Shown here: in pieces, positions 45,674 to 55,667 of the stretch
Layout: the number at the start of each line of letters is the position of its first letter
Numbering within the stretch: the first letter of the stretch is position 1
Assembly (NCBI RefSeq): GCF_024137025.1
Contig: NZ_JAMYJR010000021.1
Coordinates: 62,001-126,000 of the forward strand
Direction: 5' to 3'
From: Paractinoplanes aksuensis
GTDB lineage: Bacteria; Actinomycetota; Actinomycetes; Mycobacteriales; Micromonosporaceae
Length of the DNA stretch: 64,000 nt
Notes under the pieces: generated by a model
Seen by the model: the letters and a program-made list of their open reading frames with translations, nothing else
Databases searched by the model: none
What the model was told of the DNA's origin: nothing
Made by a program: the position numbers and the translations under genes

Positions 45674-48600
45674 TCAGGTCGCGGCCCGGTGCCGCCCCCG
45701 CCCAGCCGGGTACCAGCGGCCGCTGGTGTCGCGGAACAGCGGCACCGACGTGCGCTCCGGCGGCGGGTTGTAGGTCATCAGCAGCATGAGGGCCGTGCCC
45801 AGGGTCAGCACCGCGGCCCCGGCCAGGGCCAGCCGGGCCGCGGCGGGGCCGGTCACCGGGACCCGGCCGGGCGCGCCGGCCTCGTCGTCGGCCGGGATGA
45901 CCACTGTGGACGACGCACGGGTCTGTGCGGGCCGGGACCGCGACTCGACATCGCCGCTGACCCGGCCGTCGTACGTGCGCTGACCTTCGGCGATGTCCTC
46001 GGCGGTCAGGTGGTACGGCTCGGACACACAGGTCGCCTGCGCGCCCGGGGTCAGCCGGGTCGGCGTGCAGGTGACCCGGGCCGGTATCCCGGACACCCGC
46101 AGGTTGACCAGGGTGGCGTTGCCGGTGTTGGTGACCCGGAACTTCGACACGACGTCGTCGCGGATGCTCAGGACGCCGTTGCCGTCCCGGTCGGTCCAGG
46201 TGGCCGTCTGGACCGCGGCCACCCGCGGGCGCAGGGCCACCGGCGGCACGGAGACCGAGGCCGGGCCGAACGACAGGCGCTGCCCGGCGGCCGTCGCCGT
46301 GGCCGTGGCGCTGAAGGTCAAGGGCTTGGCTTTGTCGACGTCGGCCTGGGTCACGGCGCGGGCGGCGGCCGGGCAGGTCGTGCCGGCGCCGGGCACCAGG
46401 GCCGTGACCGGGCAGGTGGCCGACGGGACGGTCAGCGCCGTGAGGGTCACGTTGCCGGTGTTGGTCAGCCGGTAGGACGGGGTGATGGTGTCCCCCGCCC
46501 CGACTCCGGAACGGTGGCCGGGCGGGGAAACCGTTGCGGCGGCGACGATCCGCAGATCAGGTGTCGTCGCCGCGAGCGGCACCGCGACGGTGAACGGCCC
46601 GAAGCCGCTGCCGCTGCCGGTGACCGACACGGACTCGACCAGCGGCCCGCCCCTATCCACATCGGACTGGCTGACGGTGACTTCGGCTCCACCGGCGCAC
46701 GTCATCGCGGCCCGCACGGCCAGGGTGGTCTGCGGGCAACGGGCCGTCCCGGAGCGGGGCGCCGTCACCACGACGCCGGTGACCGTGCGGGTGCCGTTGT
46801 TCACCACCTCGAACGTGTACGCCACGGTGTCGCCGGCGCGGGCCGCGAACTGCCGGGAGGCCGGGCTGACCTTCGCGATGCCCCGCGCGGACACGGACAG
46901 GGTCGCGGCCCGCACGGCGACCGCCGCCGTGGCCGGGCCGAAGGTGACCTCGGCCCCGCCGGGCAGGCGACCGGACACAGACGCCTCGGTGGTGATCGCC
47001 TCACCCGCGTCGACGTCCTCCTGGCGCACCTCGTAGCTGCTCGGGGAGGTGCAGGTGGCCGCGGCGCCGGGGGCCAGGGTGCTCGCGGCGCAGTCGGCCG
47101 CGCCGAGAGTGTCGTCGTCGACGGTGATGTCGCGCATGGTGACCCGGCCGGTGTTGCGGACCCGGTAGGACCAGCCGATCCGGTCACCCGCCTCGACCGC
47201 GGCGGCGTGCGCGGCCGGCGCCACCACCGGCGTCACCGTCAGCACCAGCGACCCGCCGGCGGGGCCAGCGCCAGGCTCGCGGTCGCCGTGTCGTAGGCCC
47301 GGGCCGTGGCCTCCCCCGGCGCGCGCCCCAGCACCCGGGCCGTCGAGTCGATCGTGCCGCCGGTGTCCACGTCGGCCTGGCTGACCGCGTACACGGCGGC
47401 GCCCGCGCACGTCATGGTGGTCGCGGGCGCGACGGTCGCGGCCGGGCAGGTCGCCCCGCCGAGCCGCGAATCGGTCACCGTCACCTGGCTCATGGTCACG
47501 TTGCCGGTGTTGCGCACCGCGTAGGCGTACGTGACCCGGTCGCCCAGCGTGAGCGCGCCCGACGGCCCGGACGGGGTGATCGTCACGGTCAGGGCGGTGA
47601 CGGCCGCCGCCACCGGCACCCGCGCGGAGTGCTCGGCCTTGGCCAGGGGGCTGCCGGGCGCGACGCCCTGCCCCTCGACCAGCACGTCGTTGATGATCAG
47701 CACGCCCGCGTCGAGGTCGTCCTGGGTCACCTCGTAGTCGCCGGCCGAGGTGCAGACCACCGTCGCGCCGACCGCCAGCGTGGTCGCCGGGCAGGTGACG
47801 GTCGTGATCATCTCGTCGGTCACGGCCAGGTGGCCGACCGTGACGTTGCCACGGTTGGTGATCTCGTACCGGTACGCGATGCGGTCGCCGACCACGACCG
47901 GCCCGGCCGGCGCCGCGGTGACCCGCAGGCTCAGGGCGGGGGCGGGCGCGGCCACCTTGACGTCGGCGCCGAACGGCCCGTACGACCGGGGTGTCGGCGA
48001 CCCGGCCGGGCGCGCGGTGACGGTGGCCGCGTCGGACACCACCCCGCCGGCGTCGAGGTCGGCCTGCCGGACGACGTAACCCGACGCCGACGTGCAGGTC
48101 ATCGAGTCGCCGATGGCCAGCACGGTCGCCGGGCAGGAGACGCCGGCGCCCCGGGTGTCGGTCAGCGTGAGGAACTCCATGGCCACGTTGCCGTTGTTGA
48201 CGACCGTGTACCGGTAGTCGATGGTGTCGCCGACCGCGGCCGCGTTCTGCCGGCCCGGGGCGCTGACGACGGGGGCCACCAGGACGACCAGCGACGGCCA
48301 GGCCAGGGCGAGCGGCACCGCGGTGGTCTCCTCGGCGTACTGCGTGGGGCCGGTCGTGGCCGCGTTCTCGGCGGTGGCGGTCACGACGTCGGCGATCGGC
48401 TGTCCGGCGGTCACGTCGGCGGAGGTCACCACGTACGAACCGGCCGGGCAGATGGTGGCCGCCCCCGGAGCCAGGCTGGTCGCGCCGCACGCGCCGGGAC
48501 CGCCGCGGGTGCCGGTGACGGCGAGGCCGGTCATGGGCAGGTTGCCGGTGTTGGTGACGCGGTAGGCGTACGTGATGGTGTCGCCCGCCCCGGCGCCCGA

Positions 48601-49917
48601 GGCCGGACCGGGGGCGACCGTGGTGGTGACCTCGAGGTCGAGCGCGGGCGCGGCCGGGGCGGCGGTGACCGTGGCCGTGTCGCTGTCATTGGCCGGTTCC
48701 GGGTCGATGCTGGCCGACGACAGGATCCGGGTGGTGTTGGTCAGGGCGCCGGGCCCGTCGGCCTCGCCGGTCAGGTCGAGCCGCTCGGTGGCGCCGGCCG
48801 CGAGCGTCCCGAGACGCCACGTCGTCGCCCCGGGGTCGTACGAGCCCGAGGTGGCCGTGCCCGCGGTCAGGATCAGCCCGGCCGAAGGCTCCTCGTGCAG
48901 CACGACGGTGTCGGCGTCGGACGGGCCGAGGTTCTCGACGGTCACCCGGAACGCGACCGGGTCGGTCTGCACGACCGTGGGCGTCGAGGTCGTCTTGGTG
49001 ACCTTCAGGTCGGCCCGGTGCTCGACCGTCGCGGTGGTGGTCACGCTGTTGTCGGCGGTGGCCGGGTCCGGCGCCGACGAGGACACCGAGGCCGTACGGG
49101 CGAAGCTCGCGCCCGCGTGGTCCGGCGGCAACAACGCGTCGCCGAAGGTGACGGTCCAGGTCGCCGAACGGGCCAGCGAGGCCAGCGTGCACAGGTAGAG
49201 GCCACCGTCCGGGGTCGTGCCGCCGGGGCTGCCCGCGCCCTGGAACGCGCACGACCCGCCGGCCGAGGCGGTGGCGACCGGGATCCGCCGGCCGGCCGGG
49301 ACGGGCTGGCGCAGCGCGACACCGTCGGCCCGGGTCGGCCCGGCGTTGGTGACGGTCACGGTGCCGCGTACGGGCCGGCCGGCGACCAGGACGGCGCCGC
49401 CACCGGCATTGGTCAGAGTCTGGGCGACGGCCAGATCGGCGTTGAGCACGATCGTGAAGGTGACCGTGTCGGTGTCGTTGGCGGGCTGGTTGTCGGTGGT
49501 CGGCGAGATCACCGTCGTGCCGGCCTGCTGCACCCCGGCCGCCGCGTCGGCCCCGACCACCGCGTCGCCCTGGATCTTGATCACCGCCCCGGCCGGCAGG
49601 GACGGCAGCGTGCAGGCGGTCGGCGTGCAGTACGGATTGCTCGGCCGCACGATGGTGAAGCCGGGCGGCACCACCGTGTTGAACGAGACGTTGGTCGCCG
49701 CCGACGGGCCGTTGTTGGTCACGGTCAGCGTGAACGGCACGGTGTCCCCCGGCGCGGCCGTGTTCGCGGCCAGGCTCAGGGCCACCCCCACGTCGGCCAC
49801 CGAGGTGCCGGCCGACTGCACCGAGTAGTTGTTGTTGCCGATCACCGGGTCCGGGGTGGCCGCGCTGACCGAGACCGCATTGTTGATCGCGCCCGTGCCC
49901 GCCGGGTCGAGCTTACG
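45674..49917 (-). pseudogene. Decayed surface protein with many DUF11/DUF7507-type beta repeats
   Basis: Two overlapping frames form one protein. Sequence from the right reads LDPAGTGAINNAVSV straight after a TGA at 49920-49918, with no start codon or signal peptide, so the N-terminus is missing. About ten beta-sandwich repeats of about 95-110 residues follow (YRVTNTGNLPMTGLAVTG, C.AT.LA.GA...CTS.Y.VTQ.D.D). Near 47262 one base is missing: ASLALAPPAG in one frame continues as GGSLVLTVTPVV in the other. The C-terminus has a TM helix (ARLALAGAAVLTLGTALMLL) and a basic tail, so the intact protein was wall- or membrane-anchored. It is truncated and frameshifted, although one of the defects might be a sequence error. 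Confidence 0.75.
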
Positions 49918-50037
49918 TCACTTTTGCGGGTATTACTGAGCCGGATGCTCACTTGGTGGCCGATTGCCACCACCCTTGCCCGCTTCACCGAGCCCTGGCC
50001 GGCCGAGGCTCCCCAACCCCGGCCGGCTGACTCGGGG

Positions 50038-51477
50038 CTACTGGCCGATGTTGGTCTGCGGTCCGGCGTACGTCTTGAGCAAGCTCGGCACATTGGCCGC
50101 CGGGTCCACGGCGTACGAGTAGAAACTGCTCGGTGTGAAGGCGGAGCCGTTCGTCTGCTGCTTGCCCGAACTGTTGACGACGATGCTGCCGCTCTGCTTG
50201 AGCTGGGCGGCTGAGGTGTCGTTGTAGTACGGGTTCTTCACGTTGTCGAAGTAGCTGTTCTCGAGCACCAGCTTCGTGCTGCCGCGCGAGAGGTTGCCGT
50301 ACGACGTGATGTTCTGCAGGTAGTTGTTGTAGAGGTGGGCGTAGGCGACGTTGTCGACGCTCGGGTTGCGCTGGTTCGTGTCGTGGATCCAGTTGTGGTG
50401 GATCGTCATGCGCGCCGTCACGTTCTCGGTCCAGCCGATGCCGAACGACTTGTTGTTGTTGGCCAGCACGTTCCACGACACGGTCAGGTACGACGTGTCC
50501 TTGCGGCTGTCGATCGAGCCGTCGTTCATCCGCGTGATCGTGTTGTGATCGATCCAGATGTGGTCGGCCGTGTCCATCTGGATGCCGTCGTAGTCGTACA
50601 CCTTGTCGTCCGGGTCGTCGTCGGCCATCGCGGTGTCCCGGATGGTCAGGTTCCGGATGATGACGTTGCGCACGCCTTCGCCCAGGAAGAACCCGCCGCC
50701 GACGATGTGACCGCTGGTGCCGACGCCCACGATCGTCTTGTTCGACTTGACCTTGAGCTCGGTGCCCTTGGGGGTCACGGTGACGGCGCCGTTGACCCGG
50801 ATGACGTACGGCTCGGTGGCCGTGACGTACTTCGTCAGGTCGGCCAGATTGCTCACGGTGACCGTCGTGCCCGCGGCACCACCCGTCGTGCCGCCCCCGG
50901 TGGCGGCAAAACCGTCCGGTGTGGATGGCCAGGTGCGTCCGCCGGGCGTGCTGCTGACCGCATTGAACGCCCACTGCTTGTTGCTGTTCGCGCTGCACGT
51001 CTCCTGGATGATCGCGGCGCCGGACGCGGTGGACGCGTCCTTGTCGCTGATGCACAGGCCGTTGCCGACATTGATGATCTGGAAGGTGCCCGACCCACTG
51101 GCCGCGAACCGCCACTGCTGGTTGGCCTGCCCGCTCGCACAACCCCACTGCTGCAGCTGGACGCCGCTCGCGGCCGAGCTGCCCGGGACGTCGACGCACC
51201 GGCCGCTGCTGACGTTCTGCAGCAGGAAGTTCGAGCCGGCCGCGACCACCTTGAACTGCTGCCAGGCCGCGCCGTCGGTACAGCCCCACTGCTGCAGCAA
51301 TGCGCCGTTGGCACTGCTCGCGCCAGGAACATCGATGCATTTGCCGCTCTTGGTCACGGCCAGGTAGTAGGTGCCGCCGGCGACCGGGGTGGTCGCCGCA
51401 GCCGACGGCAGCACGGAGACGCCGATGAGAGCGGCGACGGTGGCGGCGGTCAGGGCCGCGATGCTGATCTTTTTCAT
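50038..51477 (-). CDS. Secreted pectate lyase (PL1) with N-terminal ricin-type CBM13 module
   Basis: 479 residues from ATG 51477, with AAGGAG six bases upstream. The signal peptide is followed by a ricin-B/CBM13 lectin module (about 32-165, three QQW-type blades such as LLQQWGC). The PL1 beta-helix (about 185-479) contains IWIDHNTITR, YLTVSWN and the Arg in NQRNPSVD. It cleaves polygalacturonate by beta-elimination. It lies nine bases downstream of the pectinesterase gene, with which it shares the lectin module, so both form one operon. Confidence 0.92.
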   Translation of the reverse strand: MKKISIAALTAATVAALIGVSVLPSAAATTPVAGGTYYLAVTKSGKCIDVPGASSANGALLQQWGCTDGAAWQQFKVVAAGSNFLLQNVSSGRCVDVPGSSAASGVQLQQWGCASGQANQQWRFAASGSGTFQIINVGNGLCISDKDASTASGAAIIQETCSANSNKQWAFNAVSSTPGGRTWPSTPDGFAATGGGTTGGAAGTTVTVSNLADLTKYVTATEPYVIRVNGAVTVTPKGTELKVKSNKTIVGVGTSGHIVGGGFFLGEGVRNVIIRNLTIRDTAMADDDPDDKVYDYDGIQMDTADHIWIDHNTITRMNDGSIDSRKDTSYLTVSWNVLANNNKSFGIGWTENVTARMTIHHNWIHDTNQRNPSVDNVAYAHLYNNYLQNITSYGNLSRGSTKLVLENSYFDNVKNPYYNDTSAAQLKQSGSIVVNSSGKQQTNGSAFTPSSFYSYAVDPAANVPSLLKTYAGPQTNIGQ

Positions 51478-51486
51478 GGGGCTCCT

Positions 51487-52911
51487 TCAGCCGACCGGGT
51501 TCCAGCCGTCACTGCCGGCCAGGTATCTCTGCGGGGTGTAGGTGGCGGCCTGCGCGTCGCTGAGCTGCGGCCGGTTGCTGTTGGCGCCGGCGCCCGAGCC
51601 GGTGTTCTTGTACTCGAGGAAGCGGGCGTTCTTCCACGAGTTGCCGGACATGTCGGTCCAGGGCTGCGCGGTCTTGATCGTGGCGCTCAGGTTCGACTCG
51701 CGGTACAGCACCTGGGCGTTCGGGCGCCAGGGCCGGCCGAGCTGCGTGACGTTGTTGGCCGCGCCGGTGATCGTGCACTTGTAGAAGAGCAGCCCGTACG
51801 TCTTGGCGGCGTCGGTGCTGGCGGCAGTGATCGGGCCGCCGCTGCTGCGCTTCTCGTGGATCGTGCTGTTGTGGAAGACGGTGGTCGCCCCGCCGAAGAT
51901 GAAGTCGACCGTGCCCTCGACGTACGAGTTCTTGACGTACGACCGGTTGTTGTTGACCAGGAATGTGTCCTGGTTGCCGAGGAAGCGCACGTTGTCGAAC
52001 ACGGACCGGTCGGCGTTCAGGTTGACGGCGACGGCCTGACTGCCCTCGCCGTAGTCGTTCGAGAACGTCAGGTTGGTGGCCGCGAAGTCGTGCCCGTCGA
52101 GGAACGCGGTCGCGCTGCCCGAGGTGCCGTAGCCGCCCGCGCTGCTGCGGTTGTTGACGATCACGGTCTGGCTCGCCGCCGCGCCGAGGCCCTGCAAGGT
52201 CACGTACGGCTTGTTGGAAGGCACCGTGACGATCTCGCGATAGGTCCCCGGCTTGATCGTGATGACCCGCCGCGTGGTGTTGCCGGCCGGCACCGCGTCG
52301 ACGGCGGCCTGCACGGTCGAGTACTGGCCGGTGCCGTCCTTGGCCACGGTGGCCGGTCCGGTGGCGCCGACCGGCGTGAAGGCCCACTGCTTGTTCGAGT
52401 TGGCGGTGCAGGTCTCCTGGATGATCGCGGCGCCGGACGAGGTGGACGCGTCCTTGTCGCTGACGCAGAGGCCGCTGCCGACGTTGATGATCTGGAACGT
52501 GTCCGTTCCGCTGGCGGCCAGCCGCCACTGCTGGTTCGTCTGCCCGCTCGCGCAGCCCCATTGCTGCAGTTGCACACCGCTGGCCGTCGAGGTACCGGGC
52601 ACATCGACGCACCGGCCGCTGCTGACGTTCTGCAGCAGGAAGTTCGAGCCGGACGCGACCAGCTTGAACTGCTGCCAGGTGGCGTTGCCCGTGCAGCCCC
52701 ATTGCTGCAGCAGGGCGCCGTTGGCGCTGCTCGCGCCGGGCACGTCGATACACATGCCGCTCTTGGTCACTTTGAGCTGATAGATACCTCCGGCGGTGGG
52801 CAGGGTGGCCGCGCTCGACGGTGCCACGGTGAGGAAGACCGCAGCCAGGGGGACGGCGAGCACGCTGAGTCCTCGCAGGGACGGACGGCGCACGAGAATG
52901 TCCTCTCGCAT
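51487..52911 (-). CDS. Secreted pectinesterase (CE8) with N-terminal ricin-type CBM13 module
   Basis: 474 residues from ATG 52911. A signal peptide is followed by a CBM13 module closely similar to that of the pectate lyase. The CE8 domain (about 185-474) has GQAVAVNLNADR, the catalytic Asp residues in GNQDTFLV and VDFIFGGA, and the Arg in LGRPWRP. It demethylates pectin so that the co-transcribed pectate lyase can cut it. A CebR-like operator lies just upstream. Confidence 0.93.
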   Translation of the reverse strand: MREDILVRRPSLRGLSVLAVPLAAVFLTVAPSSAATLPTAGGIYQLKVTKSGMCIDVPGASSANGALLQQWGCTGNATWQQFKLVASGSNFLLQNVSSGRCVDVPGTSTASGVQLQQWGCASGQTNQQWRLAASGTDTFQIINVGSGLCVSDKDASTSSGAAIIQETCTANSNKQWAFTPVGATGPATVAKDGTGQYSTVQAAVDAVPAGNTTRRVITIKPGTYREIVTVPSNKPYVTLQGLGAAASQTVIVNNRSSAGGYGTSGSATAFLDGHDFAATNLTFSNDYGEGSQAVAVNLNADRSVFDNVRFLGNQDTFLVNNNRSYVKNSYVEGTVDFIFGGATTVFHNSTIHEKRSSGGPITAASTDAAKTYGLLFYKCTITGAANNVTQLGRPWRPNAQVLYRESNLSATIKTAQPWTDMSGNSWKNARFLEYKNTGSGAGANSNRPQLSDAQAATYTPQRYLAGSDGWNPVG

Positions 52912-52913
52912 TG

Positions 52914-52927
52914 TGGGAGCGCTCCCG
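52914..52927. promoter_or_regulatory. CebR-like operator upstream of the pectinase operon
   Basis: TGGGAGCGCTCCCG differs at one end base from the consensus TGGGAGCGCTCCCA, and its 12-bp core GGGAGCGCTCCC is perfectly symmetrical. It sits two bases before the pectinesterase start codon, in the gap shared with the sigma-fusion gene. Confidence 0.8.
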
Positions 52928-53099
52928 TTCGGTCACGCTGTGCTTCCGCCACCGCGGGGAATCGGCGGCACCCTGGTAGATGCCGGGTTGACGACGCGAC
53001 AACAGGAATCTTCGAAATTTCTTCTCTTCACAGCTCGCGGCGTACATGTCAGCATCGGGCCGCCCGCTTCGGGGGCATTTGGAATGGATCATCTTGGAT

Positions 53100-55148
53100 A
53101 TGACGCAGAGTCAGATCGCTCCAGATCTCGTCCGTCTTGTGCGCACCGCGCAGAGCGGTGACGCGGCGGCCCGGGACGCGTTGATCGCCCAGCACCTGCC
53201 GCTGATCTACAACATCATCGGGCGCGCGCTCGACGGGCACCCCGACGTCGACGACGTGGTGCAGGAGACGATGCTGCGGGCCGTCCGCGGGCTCGACGGG
53301 CTGCGCGAACCCGTCCGCTTCCGGTCCTGGCTGGTCACCATCGCCTACCGGCAGATCCAGCTCCACCTGCGGGCCCGCCGCACCAACCGGGACCGCACGG
53401 TGCCGGCCCCGCTCGACGTGCCCGACCCCGACGGTGACTTCGCCGAGCGGGCCACGGCCGAGATCGTCGTGGCCGACCAGCGGCGCGAACTGATCGAGGC
53501 CACCCACTGGCTCGACGACCAGGACCGCCGGCTGCTCGGGTTGTGGTGGCAGGAGGCGGCGGGCGAGCTCACGCGTACGGAACTGGCCGCCGCGCTCGAA
53601 GTGCCGCCGAAACACGCGGCGGTGCGGGTGCAGCGGATGAAGGCGCAACTCGACGCGGCCCGCGGGGTCGTCCGCGCGCTGCGCTCGCGGCCCCGCTGCC
53701 CCGAGCTGATGGCGCAGGTCAGACGGTGGAACGGAGTGGCCGATCCGCTCTGGCGCAAGCGGCTCGGGCGGCACGTGCGCGAGTGTCAGCAGTGCACCCT
53801 GGGCCGGCACGGGCTGGTCGCGCCCGAGGAACTGCTGCTGGGCATCGCGGCACTCCCGGTTCCGGCGGCTCTCGCGGCCCTCGCGACCGGAGCGGCCACC
53901 AAGCTGGCGCCGGCCCTGTCGCACAAACTGCTGGCGGTGGCGGCGGTCGCCTCGGTCGCGGTGGGTGGCGGCATTGTGTATGCGGTGAACTACTCGCCCG
54001 CGCCGGCGCGCCCGCCCGTGGCTGTGGCGCCGCCCGCGGTCGTGCGGCCGTCGGCGCCCGGTGCGGTGGCCCAGAGCCGGGCCGCGGTCCCGGCCTCGGC
54101 GTCGCCGACAGCGCGGCCCGTGGTGGTGGGCACGGGGGTGCAGCGGGCCGACATCTACGTGGCGCCGGGCGGGTCGGACCAGGGTGACGGGTCGCTCGGG
54201 AAGCCGTACGCCACTCTCGACAAGGCGGCCGAGGTGGTGCGGCCGGGGCAGACGATCGCGCTGCGGGGCGGTGTCTACGACGTCTCGTCCGAGATATCCA
54301 TTTCGGTCAACGGCACGTCGGCGCGACGCATCACGGTAAGCAATTACCGCGACGAGCGGCCGATCCTCGACGCGGCCGGGCTGCCGGACACGGACTGGGC
54401 GATCGAGCAGTCCACGGCGTACTGGACGGTGCAGGGGCTGGAGATCAGGAACGCGCCGTCGCACGCGCTGGTCTGCTCGGGGTGCCGCAACAACGTCTTT
54501 CAGCGCCTGACCCTCCGCAGCAACACCCGGGCCGGGATGATGCTGCGCGACCCCGGCACGACCGGCAACCAAGTGCTGAACAGCGACTTCAGCGGGTCCG
54601 AGGGGATCGGGCTGGGGGTCCAATTCGGATCGGGGACGGGGAACGTGGTTCGCGGGAACCGGTTCTTCGGCAACAGGCTGGCCGGGCTGGACCTCAAGTT
54701 CGACAGCGCCGTGCTGGTCGAGGGGAACTGGTCGTACGACAACGGCGGAAGCGGGTTCGTGCTGACCGGTGAGCCCGCGTCGCACCAGCTGCGCGACAAC
54801 GCGGCCTGGGACAACGGCAGCCACGGCTTCACCGACGACGCGGGGCCGACCGAGGGGTTGGCGCTCACCGACAACACGGCGTTCCGGAACCGGGGGTCGG
54901 GCTTCGCGCTGCCCGGGGGTGCGGCGACGCTGCGCTCGAACGTCGCCGTCGGCAACACGGGCGAGCCGGCCGGCCTGGCCCCGGACTCGCCCCAGGCCGG
55001 CAACAGCTGGCAGCAGTCCGGCTGGACGGCTGATCGTTTCCGGTCGACGACACCGCCGCCGGGCCCGCGAGGGCCGGACGGCCGCCTGCCCCGCACCGAC
55101 TTCTTGGTCACCGACAGCGGGCCGGGCGCCACCATGACCGCGGACTAG
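53100..55148 (+). CDS. ECF sigma factor fused to zinc finger, TM helix and extracellular beta-helix
   Basis: 682 residues in one open frame from ATG 53100. Sigma region 2 at about 10-85 (HPDVDDVVQETMLRAVRGLDGL, FRSWLVTIAYRQIQ) and region 4 at about 140-195 (LTRTELAAALEVPPKHAAVRVQRMK). A ZAS-like motif H-x3-C-x2-C lies at about 224-232 (RHVRECQQC). A TM helix at about 280-298, then an A/P-rich stalk, then a right-handed beta-helix like PL9 pectate lyases from about 350 (IYVAPGGSDQGDGSLGKPYATLDKA). This links a cytoplasmic sigma factor to an outside carbohydrate-binding or cleaving domain. It is divergent from the pectinase operon, its likely target (inference). A strong terminator follows. Confidence 0.88.
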   Translation: MTQSQIAPDLVRLVRTAQSGDAAARDALIAQHLPLIYNIIGRALDGHPDVDDVVQETMLRAVRGLDGLREPVRFRSWLVTIAYRQIQLHLRARRTNRDRTVPAPLDVPDPDGDFAERATAEIVVADQRRELIEATHWLDDQDRRLLGLWWQEAAGELTRTELAAALEVPPKHAAVRVQRMKAQLDAARGVVRALRSRPRCPELMAQVRRWNGVADPLWRKRLGRHVRECQQCTLGRHGLVAPEELLLGIAALPVPAALAALATGAATKLAPALSHKLLAVAAVASVAVGGGIVYAVNYSPAPARPPVAVAPPAVVRPSAPGAVAQSRAAVPASASPTARPVVVGTGVQRADIYVAPGGSDQGDGSLGKPYATLDKAAEVVRPGQTIALRGGVYDVSSEISISVNGTSARRITVSNYRDERPILDAAGLPDTDWAIEQSTAYWTVQGLEIRNAPSHALVCSGCRNNVFQRLTLRSNTRAGMMLRDPGTTGNQVLNSDFSGSEGIGLGVQFGSGTGNVVRGNRFFGNRLAGLDLKFDSAVLVEGNWSYDNGGSGFVLTGEPASHQLRDNAAWDNGSHGFTDDAGPTEGLALTDNTAFRNRGSGFALPGGAATLRSNVAVGNTGEPAGLAPDSPQAGNSWQQSGWTADRFRSTTPPPGPRGPDGRLPRTDFLVTDSGPGATMTAD

Positions 55149-55163
55149 CCGGCCGGAAACGAC

Positions 55164-55190
55164 GAAAGCCCGGTCGATGACCGGGCTTTC
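55164..55190. terminator. Strong hairpin terminator
   Basis: Perfect 12-bp arms GAAAGCCCGGTC and GACCGGGCTTTC with a three-base loop, followed by TTTA. It follows the sigma-fusion gene and separates it from the tRNA-derived integration site. Confidence 0.9.
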
Positions 55191-55200
55191 TTTACTGCAA

Positions 55201-55250
55201 TGGGGTGATCGACGGGACTTGAACCCGCGACCCCCTGGACCACAACCAAG
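55201..55250 (-). other. attL: 3' fragment of a tRNA-His gene at the left end of the mobile element
   Basis: Read on the minus strand, this is the 3' part of tRNA-His: an anticodon loop with GTG (TTGTGGT), the closing stem CCAGG, the T-arm GCGGG-TTCAAGT-CCCGT, an acceptor strand CGATCAC, C73 and an encoded CCA. The D-arm and 5' acceptor strand are missing, replaced by unrelated sequence beyond about 55250. This is what remains at one end when an element integrates into a tRNA 3' end. Confidence 0.85.
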
Positions 55251-55667
55251 GTCATTGGCCATCGAGGAGCAGTGGTCGCCTCGGTTTGTGCAGTTCAGAG
55301 GCAGTCGGTGCCCGCCACTTGCCGGACTCTCACGGAGCCCTAGGTAAGCTCACCGTTCCCAGCCCGCTCCCAGCCCGCTCCCAGCCCGCTCCCCTAGCTT
55401 TCAAGACCGATCGCGTCGGCCATCGCCAGTTACACGACGGCACGGCCTCACTGCTGCGCTCGTTTGCCGTGATCATGCGGCCTAGCTTGCCGGCTAGAGC
55501 CTGAGTCACAAGCGATGCCTAACGACTGATGGGTACCTGCAGTCGCGCCGTCTCGCCGCCATGTGGCCATCGAGCGCAACAAGTGGGCGCTGTCAGACTA
55601 CTGACAGAGCCAACAGGTACCTCACGGCTTATGCTCCCCGCGCAGTCCACAGAGGGGCGAACACGAC
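55251..55667. other. Left-end spacer of the element, no gene seen
   Basis: About 420 bases between attL and the NACHT gene. It contains three 11-bp direct repeats (CCAGCCCGCTC, about 55358-55392). Small open frames here have no ribosome site or recognisable sequence and are not called. Confidence 0.6.

Noticed and set aside
55201..55275. A complete functional tRNA-His gene
   Set aside because: The D-arm and 5' acceptor strand are absent; only the 3' part from the anticodon stem onward is present.
55286..55504. Short open frame of 72 codons near the element's left end
   Set aside because: No ribosome site, no recognisable sequence, and it runs over the 11-bp repeats.
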